From assembly GCA_036961355.1 (NCBI GenBank), contig JBALVL010000005.1, forward strand, positions 1 to 64,000: a stretch of DNA of 64,000 bases, in the 5' to 3' direction. The notes below the pieces were generated by a model that made no database searches, had not been told where the DNA came from, and saw nothing but the letters and a program-made list of their open reading frames with translations. This document shows positions 8,228 through 17,431 of the stretch, piece by piece (within the stretch, counting starts at the first letter, position 1; the number at the start of each line of letters is the position of its first letter). Source of the stretch: Motiliproteus sp036961355. Its GTDB lineage: Bacteria; Pseudomonadota; Gammaproteobacteria; Pseudomonadales; Balneatricaceae. A program made the position numbers and the translations under genes.

Positions 8228-9451
8228 ATGAGGGCCATCGACCAGCTCCGTTTTACTAGCCAAGTACTGTCCAGGCAGCGCTGGCGAACCCTGTTATTAC
8301 TACTAACCATCAGCCTTGGGGTTGCTTCAGTGGTCATGCTGACCAGCGTCGGCGAGGGTGCCCGGCGCTATGTCAACGCCGAGTTTTCGTCGCTGGGCAA
8401 CCAGATACTGATCGTACTGCCGGGCAAGACCGAAACCACCGGTGGCGCGCCGCCGCTTTACGGCACCTCGCCGCGCGATCTGACGCTGGAAGACGCCAAC
8501 GACCTGGCCAGGATCGGTAATGTCCGGCGGATCGCACCGATCATCGCCGGTACCGCTCAGGTCAGTTACGGCAACGTCGCTCGCGAAGTGATCACCCTCG
8601 GCACCACCCCCGATTTTTTCCCGCTGCGAAGCCTGACTATCGGTCAGGGTCGGGCACTGCCCGCCACCGCAGTCGATACCGCCTCCTCCACGGTAGTGCT
8701 GGGCGCCACGCTGAAGCAGGAGCTTTTCGGCCATGCCAATGCCGTCAATCAATGGTTGCGCATCGGTGAGCGTCGCTTTCGTGTTACCGGCGTGTTGCAG
8801 GAGCGCGGCGAGTCACTGGGGATGGATATGCGCGATATGGCGATCATTCCGGTCCGCTCGGCAGAACGGCTATTCAATTCGGCCGGACTGTTCCGGATCT
8901 TGTTAGAACTAAAACAAATTGAGCAGCTGGAACAGACCAAGCAGCAGATTCTCAGCCGTATCCGGATACGCCATGACGGTGACGACGACGTCACCCTGAT
9001 CAGCCAGGATTCGATGCTCAGCACCTTCAACAATGTCTTAACCACCCTCACCGCCACCGTTGGCGCAATCGCAGCGATCAGCTTGCTGGTTTCCGGCATT
9101 CTGATCATGAATATCAGCCTGATCTCGGTCAGCCAGCGGCAACGTGAAATCGGCTTATTAAAAGCTCTAGGTGCACCGGCAACCCTGGTACGACGGCTGT
9201 TTCTGTCCGAAGCGCTGCTGCTGACCGGCAGCGGTGCGCTGATCGGCACCGCTTTCGGTGAGCTGGCCATTACGGTCGCGCTCAAGCTACTACCGCAATT
9301 CCCCTTCTACGCGCCGCTCTGGGCCGAACTGGCTGCGCTAACTATCGCCATCGGCTGCGGCCTGCTGTTCAGTTGGTGGCCGGCCAACCGTGCAGCTGGG
9401 CTCGATCCGGTACTCGCTATGCGCGGCGAAACTGGCGGATCACACCAATGA
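8228..9451 (+). CDS. MacB-type ABC permease, first of two
   Basis: 407 residues from the ATG at 8228, five bases after the ATPase stop; an open frame reaches back into the ATPase gene but the 8228 start gives the normal N-terminus. Architecture: one membrane helix at about 20-40, a large periplasmic MacB_PCD domain (containing PGKTETTGG), then three C-terminal helices (FtsX domain) with the usual IGLLKALGA coupling segment. Such permeases dimerise and drive substrates outward through an adaptor without passing them across the membrane. As the following gene encodes a different but similar permease, a heterodimer is likely. Substrate unknown. Confidence 0.9.
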   Translation: MRAIDQLRFTSQVLSRQRWRTLLLLLTISLGVASVVMLTSVGEGARRYVNAEFSSLGNQILIVLPGKTETTGGAPPLYGTSPRDLTLEDANDLARIGNVRRIAPIIAGTAQVSYGNVAREVITLGTTPDFFPLRSLTIGQGRALPATAVDTASSTVVLGATLKQELFGHANAVNQWLRIGERRFRVTGVLQERGESLGMDMRDMAIIPVRSAERLFNSAGLFRILLELKQIEQLEQTKQQILSRIRIRHDGDDDVTLISQDSMLSTFNNVLTTLTATVGAIAAISLLVSGILIMNISLISVSQRQREIGLLKALGAPATLVRRLFLSEALLLTGSGALIGTAFGELAITVALKLLPQFPFYAPLWAELAALTIAIGCGLLFSWWPANRAAGLDPVLAMRGETGGSHQ

Positions 9452-9494
9452 GCCGCGTATTCACACCAATAACCTATCTGCCGGTGACGCCACC

Positions 9495-10694
9495 ATGACA
9501 CTCACCGATTCGATCAAGTGGGTGTGGCGGGCGCTACTGGCACAGCGGTTACGGACGTTATTGACCCTACTGGGGATGGCGATCGGCATCACAGCGGTCT
9601 CGCTGATGAGCGCATTGGGCGAAGGACTGCGGGGCTATATCCTCGACGAGTTCACCCAATTTGGCAGCCACCTACTGGCGGTCAGCCCCGGCAAGACCGA
9701 AACGTTCGGCCTCGGCGGTATGCTCAACACGGTACGGCCATTGTCACTGCATGACGCCAGCGCGCTGTCGCGACTGAATGGGGTCGAAAAGGTGATACCG
9801 GTTGTGTTCGGCACCGCTGCGGTTAAATTCGACGGCCTAACCCGGCATAGCAATGTCGCCGGGGTCGGCCCCGACGCTGACAGCGTGTGGCAACTGGCGC
9901 TAGCGCAAGGACGGTTTCTGCCGCAGGACGATCTTGATAACGCCCGACCACTGGTGGTACTGGGGAGCACGCTCAAGCAAGAGCTATTCGGCCAGCGCCG
10001 AGCGCTGGGGCAAAATCTGCACATCGGTGGCAGTCGTTTTCTGGTGGTTGGCGTGCTGGCCAGCAAAGGTCAATTCCTCGGCACCGATCTCGATGACACC
10101 GCCTACATACCCGTTTCGCGCGGCCTACGGCTGTTCAACCGGGAAAGTCTGATGGAGATCGATGTGGTCTACCGGCCGGGGCTGAGTACCGAGCGTATCA
10201 GCCAGCAGGTACGACAACTGTTGATCGCCCGTCACGGGCTGGAGGATTTCACTCTGGTCACTCAGGATGAAGTGCTCAGCAGCCTCGACGAGATCCTGTC
10301 GATGCTCAAATACGCCGGTGCCAGCCTCGGTCTGATTTCACTACTGGTCGGCGGCGTCGGCATATTAACCATCATGCTGATCACTACCACCGAGCGGGCA
10401 CATGAGATCGGCCTATTACGCGCCTTGGGATTCACCAACGACCAGATCCGCAACCTGTTTCTCGGTGAGGCGGTGCTGCTGGCACTGGCAGGCTGTGTGC
10501 TGGGATTACTGACCACCGCATTAATTCTGCTGCTGGCCGGGCTGCTGATACCCAACCTGCCGCTAAGCCTGCCACTGCAATCGGTGCTGTTAGCGTTGTT
10601 CATATCCGCGTTGATCGGCCTGATCGCCGGGGTCAAACCGGCTACCCATGCCGCTGCGATGAACCCGATTGAGGCACTACGGCAACAGCAATAA
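9495..10694 (+). CDS. MacB-type ABC permease, second of two
   Basis: 399 residues from the ATG at 9495, 43 bp after the first permease. Same fold: N-terminal helix, periplasmic MacB_PCD domain with SPGKTETFGLGG, three C-terminal helices and the coupling segment IGLLRALGF. It shares the PGKTET signature and order with its neighbour but differs widely elsewhere, so it is an old paralogue and not a recent duplication. It probably pairs with the first permease on one ATPase dimer. The Shine-Dalgarno sequence is weak; an in-frame extension upstream looks non-coding. The next gene, an outer-membrane barrel, starts 119 bp later with no terminator between. Confidence 0.9.
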   Translation: MTLTDSIKWVWRALLAQRLRTLLTLLGMAIGITAVSLMSALGEGLRGYILDEFTQFGSHLLAVSPGKTETFGLGGMLNTVRPLSLHDASALSRLNGVEKVIPVVFGTAAVKFDGLTRHSNVAGVGPDADSVWQLALAQGRFLPQDDLDNARPLVVLGSTLKQELFGQRRALGQNLHIGGSRFLVVGVLASKGQFLGTDLDDTAYIPVSRGLRLFNRESLMEIDVVYRPGLSTERISQQVRQLLIARHGLEDFTLVTQDEVLSSLDEILSMLKYAGASLGLISLLVGGVGILTIMLITTTERAHEIGLLRALGFTNDQIRNLFLGEAVLLALAGCVLGLLTTALILLLAGLLIPNLPLSLPLQSVLLALFISALIGLIAGVKPATHAAAMNPIEALRQQQ

Positions 10695-10813
10695 TAAGCG
10701 CTGTAATAGCGTTCCAATCACGGTACTATCACCATCTATTGAACAATATCAATTTGTTGCAGTGCTACTGATTTCAGCACAATCTCGACAACCCAACTTC
10801 GACGAGACAGCCG

Positions 10814-11920
10814 ATGCCCAGCCGTTCTAGCGTCTTCAACCAGCCACTGCATATGCTGTTAGCAACCACGCTGTGCGCTGGTATCAGCAGCTACAGCCTT
10901 GCCGCCAAAACGACAACAAGTGCGACGATTCCGACCGCTGACGAGCAACCCGAGTCACCTTGGCTGGCGACCCCCACCATCAGCAGCGACCCCAAGTCAG
11001 GCAGTTCAGTCGGTGCCCTGGGTGCTTACATCCATAACTTCGATAAAGTGTCACCGGCGTCGATGTTCGGCGTCGTCGGTTCCTACAGCAACACCGATTC
11101 GTACAAATACGGCGCCTTTGCCAGGACGTACTTTGACGCGGACGATCAACGCCTGATGGCGATGGCTTTCAAGGGTAAAATCATCAACGACTATCAGGAT
11201 TTCCTGGGGATCGGATTGCCGCTGCAGTCCACCGACAGTATCGAAGTCATCGCCCTTCGTTATCAGCACCGCTTGGAAGGCCACTGGTACCTGGGCCCCC
11301 AACTTGTATCGACCCACTATGACATTGCCGGTGGCGACAGCGAGTCTCAAGAGATCCTGGACGAACTTGGCCTAGAGGGTTTTGATTCGAACGGATTGGG
11401 CATCGCCCTCGCTTACGACAGTCGCGACAACCAGAACTCGGCCAGCAGCGGCGTAGCGCTGGATCTCAATAATGTCGCTTACCGTAAAAGCTTTGGGGGT
11501 GATGTCAGTTTTGATGCCTATACCGGCAAAGTCAGCACCTACCGTCAGCACGGTAATGGCCATGTATTGGCGATGCGTACCGAGGGCCGATGGACCAATG
11601 ATGCTCCCAACAGTGGCTATTCATCGGTCAGCCTGAGGGGCTACTCACGCGGCCAGTTTCTAGCACCACATATGACCATGGTGGAGGCGGAAGAGCGCTA
11701 CAAATTAGCCGATAAATGGACCTGGAACGCCTTTGGCGGTCTCGCCTGCCTTTATGGCAATGGATTAAGCTGTAGCAGTAGCGATAACCTCTACCCATCT
11801 ATCGGTAGCGGCATTAGTTACACGGTAAAACCCGAACAAAAAATGGTGATACGGGCCGATATCGCCATCGGTAAGGGAGAGAGCCAGGGCTTTTATCTGC
11901 AGTTCGGCCAACCGTTCTGA
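10814..11920 (+). CDS. Outer-membrane beta-barrel protein, Omp85/BamA-TamA barrel type without POTRA domains
   Basis: 368 residues: a signal peptide of about 30 residues ending near SYSLAAK, a short linker, then alternating strands to a C-terminal phenylalanine, as expected for an outer-membrane barrel. The segment SLRGYSRGQFLAPHM followed by EAEERY is the R-G-Y/F motif and next strand of Omp85-type barrels, which plug the lumen in BamA and TamA. There is no room for POTRA domains. Its place directly after a tripartite-style ABC exporter suggests it could be the outer-membrane partner or the protein handled by the system; both are inference. Two cysteines near the C-terminus (LACLYGNGLSC) could form a disulfide. 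Confidence 0.75.
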   Translation: MPSRSSVFNQPLHMLLATTLCAGISSYSLAAKTTTSATIPTADEQPESPWLATPTISSDPKSGSSVGALGAYIHNFDKVSPASMFGVVGSYSNTDSYKYGAFARTYFDADDQRLMAMAFKGKIINDYQDFLGIGLPLQSTDSIEVIALRYQHRLEGHWYLGPQLVSTHYDIAGGDSESQEILDELGLEGFDSNGLGIALAYDSRDNQNSASSGVALDLNNVAYRKSFGGDVSFDAYTGKVSTYRQHGNGHVLAMRTEGRWTNDAPNSGYSSVSLRGYSRGQFLAPHMTMVEAEERYKLADKWTWNAFGGLACLYGNGLSCSSSDNLYPSIGSGISYTVKPEQKMVIRADIAIGKGESQGFYLQFGQPF

Positions 11921-12002
11921 TTGCTGTTCGGCCAACTCTACTCAACAGTACGGCCATAACACGGCGCCGTATCAATGCGGAGCCGCGTTAACGAAAGACG
12001 CA

Positions 12003-12320
12003 TCAATTAATAGTGCACTCATCGGCACGTCTGTTACTGCAGCGGTAACTACAGATACAATGCGGAAAGACCACCACCGAACGGTTGGGAATATTCGACT
12101 CGGTGATAAATTGCGGAACCTGAGAATCGCTCAGCCTTTTGTCCAATATCAGATAACCTCGCCCTGGCGACAGCAGCTCAACGACCCCTTCTCCGGTTGA
12201 GCCATCCACTAATACAAATTCAACCAGCACCTCGTCACCGGGTTGCAGCTCCTGCCACAATAATTCAGCACGCAACTGCTCTTCAGCGATCACTACTGCG
12301 CCAACCTGATCATCGGCCAT
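12003..12320 (-). CDS. Small protein of unknown function
   Basis: 105 residues starting at the ATG at 12320, preceded by GAGAAG at a good distance. No family recognised. The first two thirds look like a small beta-rich domain (PGDEVLVEFVLVDGSTGEG, then LSPGRGYLIL) of the kind seen in PilZ-like or RNA-binding barrels. The tail is cysteine-rich (HCICSYRC) and basic. It lies beyond the greA terminator, so it is transcribed separately; in Pseudomonas the place after greA is held by yhbY, which this does not resemble. It could be a short lineage-specific gene or a non-coding open frame. Confidence 0.5.
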   Translation of the reverse strand: MADDQVGAVVIAEEQLRAELLWQELQPGDEVLVEFVLVDGSTGEGVVELLSPGRGYLILDKRLSDSQVPQFITESNIPNRSVVVFPHCICSYRCSNRRADECTIN

Positions 12321-12388
12321 ATCGACTTCTCACTGTTTATCTCTGACTGTAATTACTATAGTCCGCCCAAAAACAGCCAGACACAAAA

Positions 12389-12410
12389 AAGCCAGACCGT
12401 AGTCTGGCTT
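12389..12410 (-). terminator. Rho-independent terminator after greA
   Basis: GCCAGAC and GTCTGGC (12391-12397 and 12402-12408) form a perfect seven-pair stem with a four-base loop, followed on the minus strand by a T run. It ends the carAB-greA transcript, about 25 bp past the greA stop. Confidence 0.92.
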
Positions 12411-12435
12411 TTCGTTAATCCGCTAGCAGCAGTGA

Positions 12436-12912
12436 TCAGAGATGCTGAACCCGATCGATCTCGTATTCAACCGCACCTTTAGGTGTCTTCACCACAACAA
12501 TTTCACCCTCCTCTTTGCCGATCAAGGCACGGGCGATGGGTGAGTTGATGGAAATCTTCTTCGCCTTAATATCCGACTCGTCGTCACCGACGATTCTGTA
12601 GGTGACCGCCTCGTCGGTATCCAGATTGACGATATCAACCGTAGTGCCAAAGATGACCTTGCCGGTGCGCGGGATCTGGGTCACGTCGATCACCTGACAA
12701 CCCGACAGTTTACCTTCGATATCCCGAATCCGCGCTTCACACATACCTTGCTGTTCACGAGCAGCGTGGTATTCGGCATTTTCTTTCAGGTCACCGTGTT
12801 CACGGGCAATAGCAATGTCATTGATAATGCGTGGACGGTCGATCGTTTTCAGCTGAGCCAACTCGGCGCGCAGGTTCTGCTCGCCTTCGAGGGTCATTGG
12901 AACTTTGATCAT
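12436..12912 (-). CDS. greA: Transcription elongation factor GreA
   Basis: 158 residues, the usual GreA length. It has an N-terminal antiparallel coiled coil (about 5-75), with the acidic tip around ARIRDIEGKLSG further on and the segment AREHGDLKENAEYHAAREQQ, and a C-terminal FKBP-like domain (ISINSPIARALIGKEEGE). GreA enters the secondary channel of RNA polymerase and stimulates cleavage of backtracked RNA. Its ATG overlaps the carB stop by four bases (ATGA), so it is translationally coupled to carB. The carAB-greA arrangement is known from Pseudomonas. Confidence 0.97.
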   Translation of the reverse strand: MIKVPMTLEGEQNLRAELAQLKTIDRPRIINDIAIAREHGDLKENAEYHAAREQQGMCEARIRDIEGKLSGCQVIDVTQIPRTGKVIFGTTVDIVNLDTDEAVTYRIVGDDESDIKAKKISINSPIARALIGKEEGEIVVVKTPKGAVEYEIDRVQHL

Positions 12913-15900
12913 GAATTAATACCTGCATGCAGATCCTGTAAACGACGGACCTGTTTCTCTTCGCCAAACTGCAAAGCCTGTACTTCGGCTTCGGCACCGG
13001 CCAAGGTGGTGGTGTAAGGGATCTTGTGCTGCAGCGCTGAGCGACGAATCTCGGAGGAATCGGCGATCGCACGGCGGCCTTCAGTGGTGTTGATCACATA
13101 AACGATCTCGTCGTTCTTGATCATATCGACGATGTTCGGACGGCCTTCCATCACCTTGTTGACCCGCTCGGACTTAATGCCCAGTTCGGCCAGCAACTTA
13201 TGAGTACCTTCGGTAGTGACCAGTTCAAAGCCCAGCTCGACCAGATCACGGGCAACTTCAATCACGCCCGCTTTATCGACATCACGGACGCTGACAAAGG
13301 TCTTGCCCGGTGACGGCAGGATCTCGTTGGTACCGATATGTGCCTTGGAGAACGCCTCTCCAAAGGTATCACCGACACCCATCACTTCACCTGTCGACTT
13401 CATCTCTGGTCCGAGAATCGGGTCGACACCCTGGAATTTGTTGAACGGGAACACCGCTTCCTTAACGCAGAAGTACGGTGGCACGATCTCTTTGGTAAAG
13501 CCCTGCGCTTCCAGCGACGTACCGGCCATCACACGAGCCGCGATCTTGGCCAGCGAGGTGCCGATGCACTTGGAGACGAACGGCACGGTACGTGATGCCC
13601 GTGGGTTCACTTCTATGACGTAGATCTCGCCGTCCTGATAGGCCAGCTGGGTGTTCATCAGGCCAACAACGCCCAACTCCAGCGCCATCGCCGAGACGAT
13701 TTCGCGCATCGCATCCTGAACATCGTCGGCCAGGTTGTACGGAGGCAGGGAACAGGCCGAGTCACCTGAGTGAACACCGCACTGCTCGATATGCTGCATG
13801 ATGGCACCGATCACAACTTGCTCGCCGTCGCAGATCGCATCGATATCAACCTCAATGGCTGCCGACAGGAACCGATCCAGCAGTACCGGCGCATCGTTAG
13901 AGACCTGTACCGCTTCCTTCATGTAGCGGCGCAGCTCGACTTCGTTGTAAACCACTTCCATTGCCCGGCCACCCAAAACATAGGAGGGACGCACTACCAA
14001 CGGATAGCCAATTTTTTCGGCCTGCACCACCGCTTCTTCTAGCGAACGGACAGTCGAGTTCTCAGGCTGCAGCAAACCCAGACGCTGAATCATCTGCTGG
14101 AACCGCTCGCGGTCCTCGGCCCGATCGATCGCCTCAGGGCTGGTACCTATAATCGGTACGCCGGCCGCTTCCAGCTCGACTGCCAGTTTCAATGGTGTTT
14201 GGCCACCGTACTGGACGATGACACCTTTGGGTTGTTCAACGGCGACAATCTCCAGCACGTCTTCCAACGTCACCGGCTCAAAGTAGAGACGGTCGGAGGT
14301 ATCGTAGTCGGTCGATACGGTCTCGGGGTTACAGTTGACCATGATGGTCTCGTAACCGTCTTCGCGCATCGCCAGTGCCGCATGCACACAACAATAATCA
14401 AATTCGATGCCCTGACCAATCCGGTTTGGACCGCCACCCAGAACCATGATCTTGTCACGGCTGGACGGGTTGGCTTCGCACTCCTCCTCGTAGGTGGAGT
14501 ACATGTAAGCGGTGTCGGTAGCGAACTCGGCGGCGCAGGTATCAACGCGCTTGTAGACTGGACGTACACCCATCTTCTGGCGCTGTTTGCGGAACGCCTT
14601 CTCGGTCACACCGAGCAGCGTCGACAGCCGCGCATCGGAGAAACCTTTACGCTTGAGGCCAAACACTAGGTCTTTGTTCAGATCGGCCAGTCCCAGCTTG
14701 GAAACCATCGCCTCTTCGTTGATCAGATCTTCGATCTGCACCAGGAACCAAGGGTCAACACCGCTGAGCTTGTAGATTTCGTCGATGCTCATACCCGCGC
14801 GGAAAGCATCACCGATATACCAGATGCGATCGGAGCCGGGGTTTTTCAGTTCGCGAAGCAACGTCTGACGGGCGTCTTCGGCATTCAGATCGAGAATCGG
14901 ATCGAAACCATCGGCGCCAACTTCCAAACCGCGCAGCGCTTTCTGCATCGACTCTTGGACAGTACGACCGATCGCCATCACCTCACCCACCGACTTCATC
15001 TGGGTGGTCAGACGGTCGTTGGCCTGCGGGAACTTCTCAAACGCAAAGCGCGGAATCTTAGTGACAACATAATCGATCGCCGGCTCGAATGACGCCGGAG
15101 TGCGGCCGCCAGTAATATCGTTTTGCAGCTCATCGAGGGTGTAACCCACCGCCAGCTTGGCCGCTACCTTGGCGATCGGGAAACCGGTCGCTTTGGACGC
15201 CAGTGCCGAGGAGCGAGAAACCCGTGGGTTCATCTCGATCACCACCAGGCGACCGGTGTCCGGGCACATGCCGAACTGAACGTTAGAGCCACCGGTCTCA
15301 ACGCCGATCTCACGCAATACCGCCAATGAGGCGTTACGCATGACCTGGTATTCTTTATCTGTCAGTGTCTGAGCCGGTGCCACGGTGATCGAATCACCGG
15401 TGTGAACCCCCATGGCGTCAAAGTTCTCGATCGCACAGACGATGATGCAGTTGTCGTTCTTGTCGCGAACAACCTCCATCTCATACTCTTTCCAACCGAT
15501 CAGCGACTCATCGATCAACAGCTCGGTGGTCGGCGACAGGTCTAGACCACGCTCGCAGATCTCGACGAACTCTTCTTTGTTGTAGGCGATACCGCCACCA
15601 CTTCCGCCCATCGTGAACGACGGCCGGATGATGCACGGGAAGCCCAGCTGCACTTGTACTTGCAGCGCTTCTTCCAAAGAGTGAGCAATAGCCGCACGAG
15701 GGCACGCCAAGCCGATGCTCTTCATCGCCTTATCGAAACGGTCGCGGTCCTCGGCCTTATCGATCGCATCGGCGGTAGCACCGATCATCTCAACACCGAA
15801 TTTTTCCAGCACCCCTTCGCGCGCCAGATCCAGCGCACAGTTCAACGCCGTCTGACCGCCCATAGTGGGCAGGACTGCGTCGGGACGCTCTTTTTCAATG

Positions 15901-16130
15901 ATCTTAGCGACGGTCTGCCAGTTGATCGGCTCGATATAAGTGGCATCGGCCATCGCCGGATCGGTCATGATGGTAGCGGGGTTGGAGTTAACCAGAATTA
16001 CCCGGTAGCCCTCTTCGCGCAGCGCCTTACAAGCCTGGGCTCCGGAATAGTCGAATTCACAAGCCTGGCCGATGATGATCGGGCCAGCACCGATGATGAG
16101 GATACTTTTTAAGTCTGTACGCTTTGGCAT
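12909..16130 (-). CDS. carB: Carbamoyl-phosphate synthase large subunit
   Basis: 1073 residues, full length. Two homologous ATP-grasp halves are visible: the first begins with ILIIGAGPIIIGQACEFDYS, the second with IMVLGGGPNRIGQGIEFDYC, each followed by preATP-grasp and ATP-grasp domains. The C-terminal MGS-like domain (about 930-1073) binds ornithine and UMP as allosteric effectors. With CarA it makes carbamoyl phosphate from bicarbonate, glutamine-derived ammonia and two ATP, for arginine and pyrimidine synthesis. It is separated from carA by 106 bp containing a hairpin, and overlaps greA by four bases. Confidence 0.98.
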   Translation of the reverse strand: MPKRTDLKSILIIGAGPIIIGQACEFDYSGAQACKALREEGYRVILVNSNPATIMTDPAMADATYIEPINWQTVAKIIEKERPDAVLPTMGGQTALNCALDLAREGVLEKFGVEMIGATADAIDKAEDRDRFDKAMKSIGLACPRAAIAHSLEEALQVQVQLGFPCIIRPSFTMGGSGGGIAYNKEEFVEICERGLDLSPTTELLIDESLIGWKEYEMEVVRDKNDNCIIVCAIENFDAMGVHTGDSITVAPAQTLTDKEYQVMRNASLAVLREIGVETGGSNVQFGMCPDTGRLVVIEMNPRVSRSSALASKATGFPIAKVAAKLAVGYTLDELQNDITGGRTPASFEPAIDYVVTKIPRFAFEKFPQANDRLTTQMKSVGEVMAIGRTVQESMQKALRGLEVGADGFDPILDLNAEDARQTLLRELKNPGSDRIWYIGDAFRAGMSIDEIYKLSGVDPWFLVQIEDLINEEAMVSKLGLADLNKDLVFGLKRKGFSDARLSTLLGVTEKAFRKQRQKMGVRPVYKRVDTCAAEFATDTAYMYSTYEEECEANPSSRDKIMVLGGGPNRIGQGIEFDYCCVHAALAMREDGYETIMVNCNPETVSTDYDTSDRLYFEPVTLEDVLEIVAVEQPKGVIVQYGGQTPLKLAVELEAAGVPIIGTSPEAIDRAEDRERFQQMIQRLGLLQPENSTVRSLEEAVVQAEKIGYPLVVRPSYVLGGRAMEVVYNEVELRRYMKEAVQVSNDAPVLLDRFLSAAIEVDIDAICDGEQVVIGAIMQHIEQCGVHSGDSACSLPPYNLADDVQDAMREIVSAMALELGVVGLMNTQLAYQDGEIYVIEVNPRASRTVPFVSKCIGTSLAKIAARVMAGTSLEAQGFTKEIVPPYFCVKEAVFPFNKFQGVDPILGPEMKSTGEVMGVGDTFGEAFSKAHIGTNEILPSPGKTFVSVRDVDKAGVIEVARDLVELGFELVTTEGTHKLLAELGIKSERVNKVMEGRPNIVDMIKNDEIVYVINTTEGRRAIADSSEIRRSALQHKIPYTTTLAGAEAEVQALQFGEEKQVRRLQDLHAGINS

Positions 16131-16162
16131 GAGTCTCTAACCGGTCTGAGTCGTTCAGTATC

Positions 16163-16187
16163 GGCACCCGCGTTTGAAGCGGGTGCC
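16163..16187 (-). repeat. Inverted repeat in the carA-carB spacer
   Basis: GGCACCCGC (16163-16171) and GCGGGTGCC (16179-16187) form a nine-pair GC-rich stem with a seven-base loop. On the minus strand no T run follows, so it is unlikely to terminate carAB transcription; on the plus strand a T run follows eight bases later. It may stabilise mRNA or tune carB relative to carA. Confidence 0.65.
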
Positions 16188-16236
16188 CGCAGTATTTTTT
16201 TACACTTTTCTCTGCACTGTTGCTGCATTTTCGCGC

Positions 16237-17382
16237 TTAAGCGCTGCGATCCTGCATCAGCTTGATAAAGCGGTCGAACAGTGGCGCGACATCGTGTGGG
16301 CCCGGGCTCGCTTCCGGGTGACCCTGGAAGCTAAACGCTGGCTTATCGGTGCGTTCAATGCCCTGCAACGAGCCGTCGAACAACGACTTGTGGGTCGCAC
16401 GCAGGCAGTCAGGCAAGGTCGCTTCGTCGGCGGCAAAACCGTGGTTCTGGCTGGTGATCATCACCACCCCGCTGTCGAGGTCCTGCACCGGATGGTTGGC
16501 ACCGTGGTGACCAAACTTCATCTTAACGGTGCTGGCACCGCTGGCCAGAGCCAATAGCTGATGGCCAAGACAGATGCCAAAAACTGGCAGCTCTGTTTCG
16601 AGAATCTGCTCAATCGCCTCGATAGCGTAGGTGCAGGGCTCCGGATCGCCTGGACCATTTGACAGGAATACGCCGTCAGGTTTCAGTGCTAACACGTCGC
16701 TGGCCGGTGTTTGCGCCGGTACCACAGTCAGTTTGCAGCCGCGCTCAACCAGCATCCGCAAAATGTTGCGTTTAACGCCGAAATCGTAAGCCACCACATG
16801 AAACGGCTGTTCGGCCGGATCAATAGCACTGTGTCCCTGACCCCACTTCCAGGTACTTTCATTCCATTGATAAGCGGTTTTGGTGCAAACCTCTTTGGCC
16901 AGATCCATCCCTTTCAAGCCGGGAAAGCCCTGTGCGGTCGCGACAGCGCGGGCCACATCGGCATCACCGAGTTCATCACCGGCGATGATGCAGCCGTTTT
17001 GTGAGCCCTTTTCACGCAGAATACGCGTCAACCGACGGGTGTCGATATCGGCGATGCCGACCACGTTGTTATCCTGCAAGTACTCGTCGAGGTTCTGCTC
17101 GTTACGCCAGCTACTGGCCATCAACGGCAGATCACGAATCACCAGACCCGCAGCCCAGACGAAATCAGACTCTTCGTCTTCACTGTTGGTGCCGGTATTT
17201 CCAATATGAGGGTAAGTCAGGGTCACGATCTGACGCGCGTAAGACGGATCGGTCAAGATCTCCTGATAGCCAGTCATCGATGTATTAAAAACTACCTCCC
17301 CGGTAGTTTCTCCATCAGCTCCAATCGCCTTGCCTCTGAACACACTTCCGTCTGCCAGGGCCAGAATGGCTGCTCTGCTCAA
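16237..17382 (-). CDS. carA: Carbamoyl-phosphate synthase small subunit (glutaminase), UUG start
   Basis: 381 residues. The N-terminal CPSase small-chain domain (about 1-150) is followed by a class I glutamine amidotransferase domain with the nucleophile in FGICLGHQLLAL and the catalytic His-Glu in QGHPEASPGPHD. It hydrolyses glutamine and channels ammonia to CarB. The start is a TTG at 17382: GGGGAGG lies five bases upstream, no ATG gives the conserved N-terminus (ILALADGSVFRGKA), and Pseudomonas CarA is also known for a UUG start. The upstream region carries a leader ORF and terminator, indicating attenuation control. Confidence 0.97.
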   Translation of the reverse strand: MSRAAILALADGSVFRGKAIGADGETTGEVVFNTSMTGYQEILTDPSYARQIVTLTYPHIGNTGTNSEDEESDFVWAAGLVIRDLPLMASSWRNEQNLDEYLQDNNVVGIADIDTRRLTRILREKGSQNGCIIAGDELGDADVARAVATAQGFPGLKGMDLAKEVCTKTAYQWNESTWKWGQGHSAIDPAEQPFHVVAYDFGVKRNILRMLVERGCKLTVVPAQTPASDVLALKPDGVFLSNGPGDPEPCTYAIEAIEQILETELPVFGICLGHQLLALASGASTVKMKFGHHGANHPVQDLDSGVVMITSQNHGFAADEATLPDCLRATHKSLFDGSLQGIERTDKPAFSFQGHPEASPGPHDVAPLFDRFIKLMQDRSA

Positions 17383-17431
17383 TGTCGCCTCCCCAATAAA
17401 TATGCCACTCCGAGCTTGAATTAGCCGGGAG

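Noticed and set aside
8327..9285. Open frames antisense to the first permease
   Set aside because: Inside a conserved permease gene and without domain content.
9390..9494. Upstream extension of the second permease
   Set aside because: Overlaps the end of the first permease and encodes no family-like residues; the ATG at 9495 starts the normal N-terminus.
14199..14669. Long open frame antisense to carB
   Set aside because: Lies wholly inside a full-length, conserved gene on the other strand; it reflects codon bias of carB.
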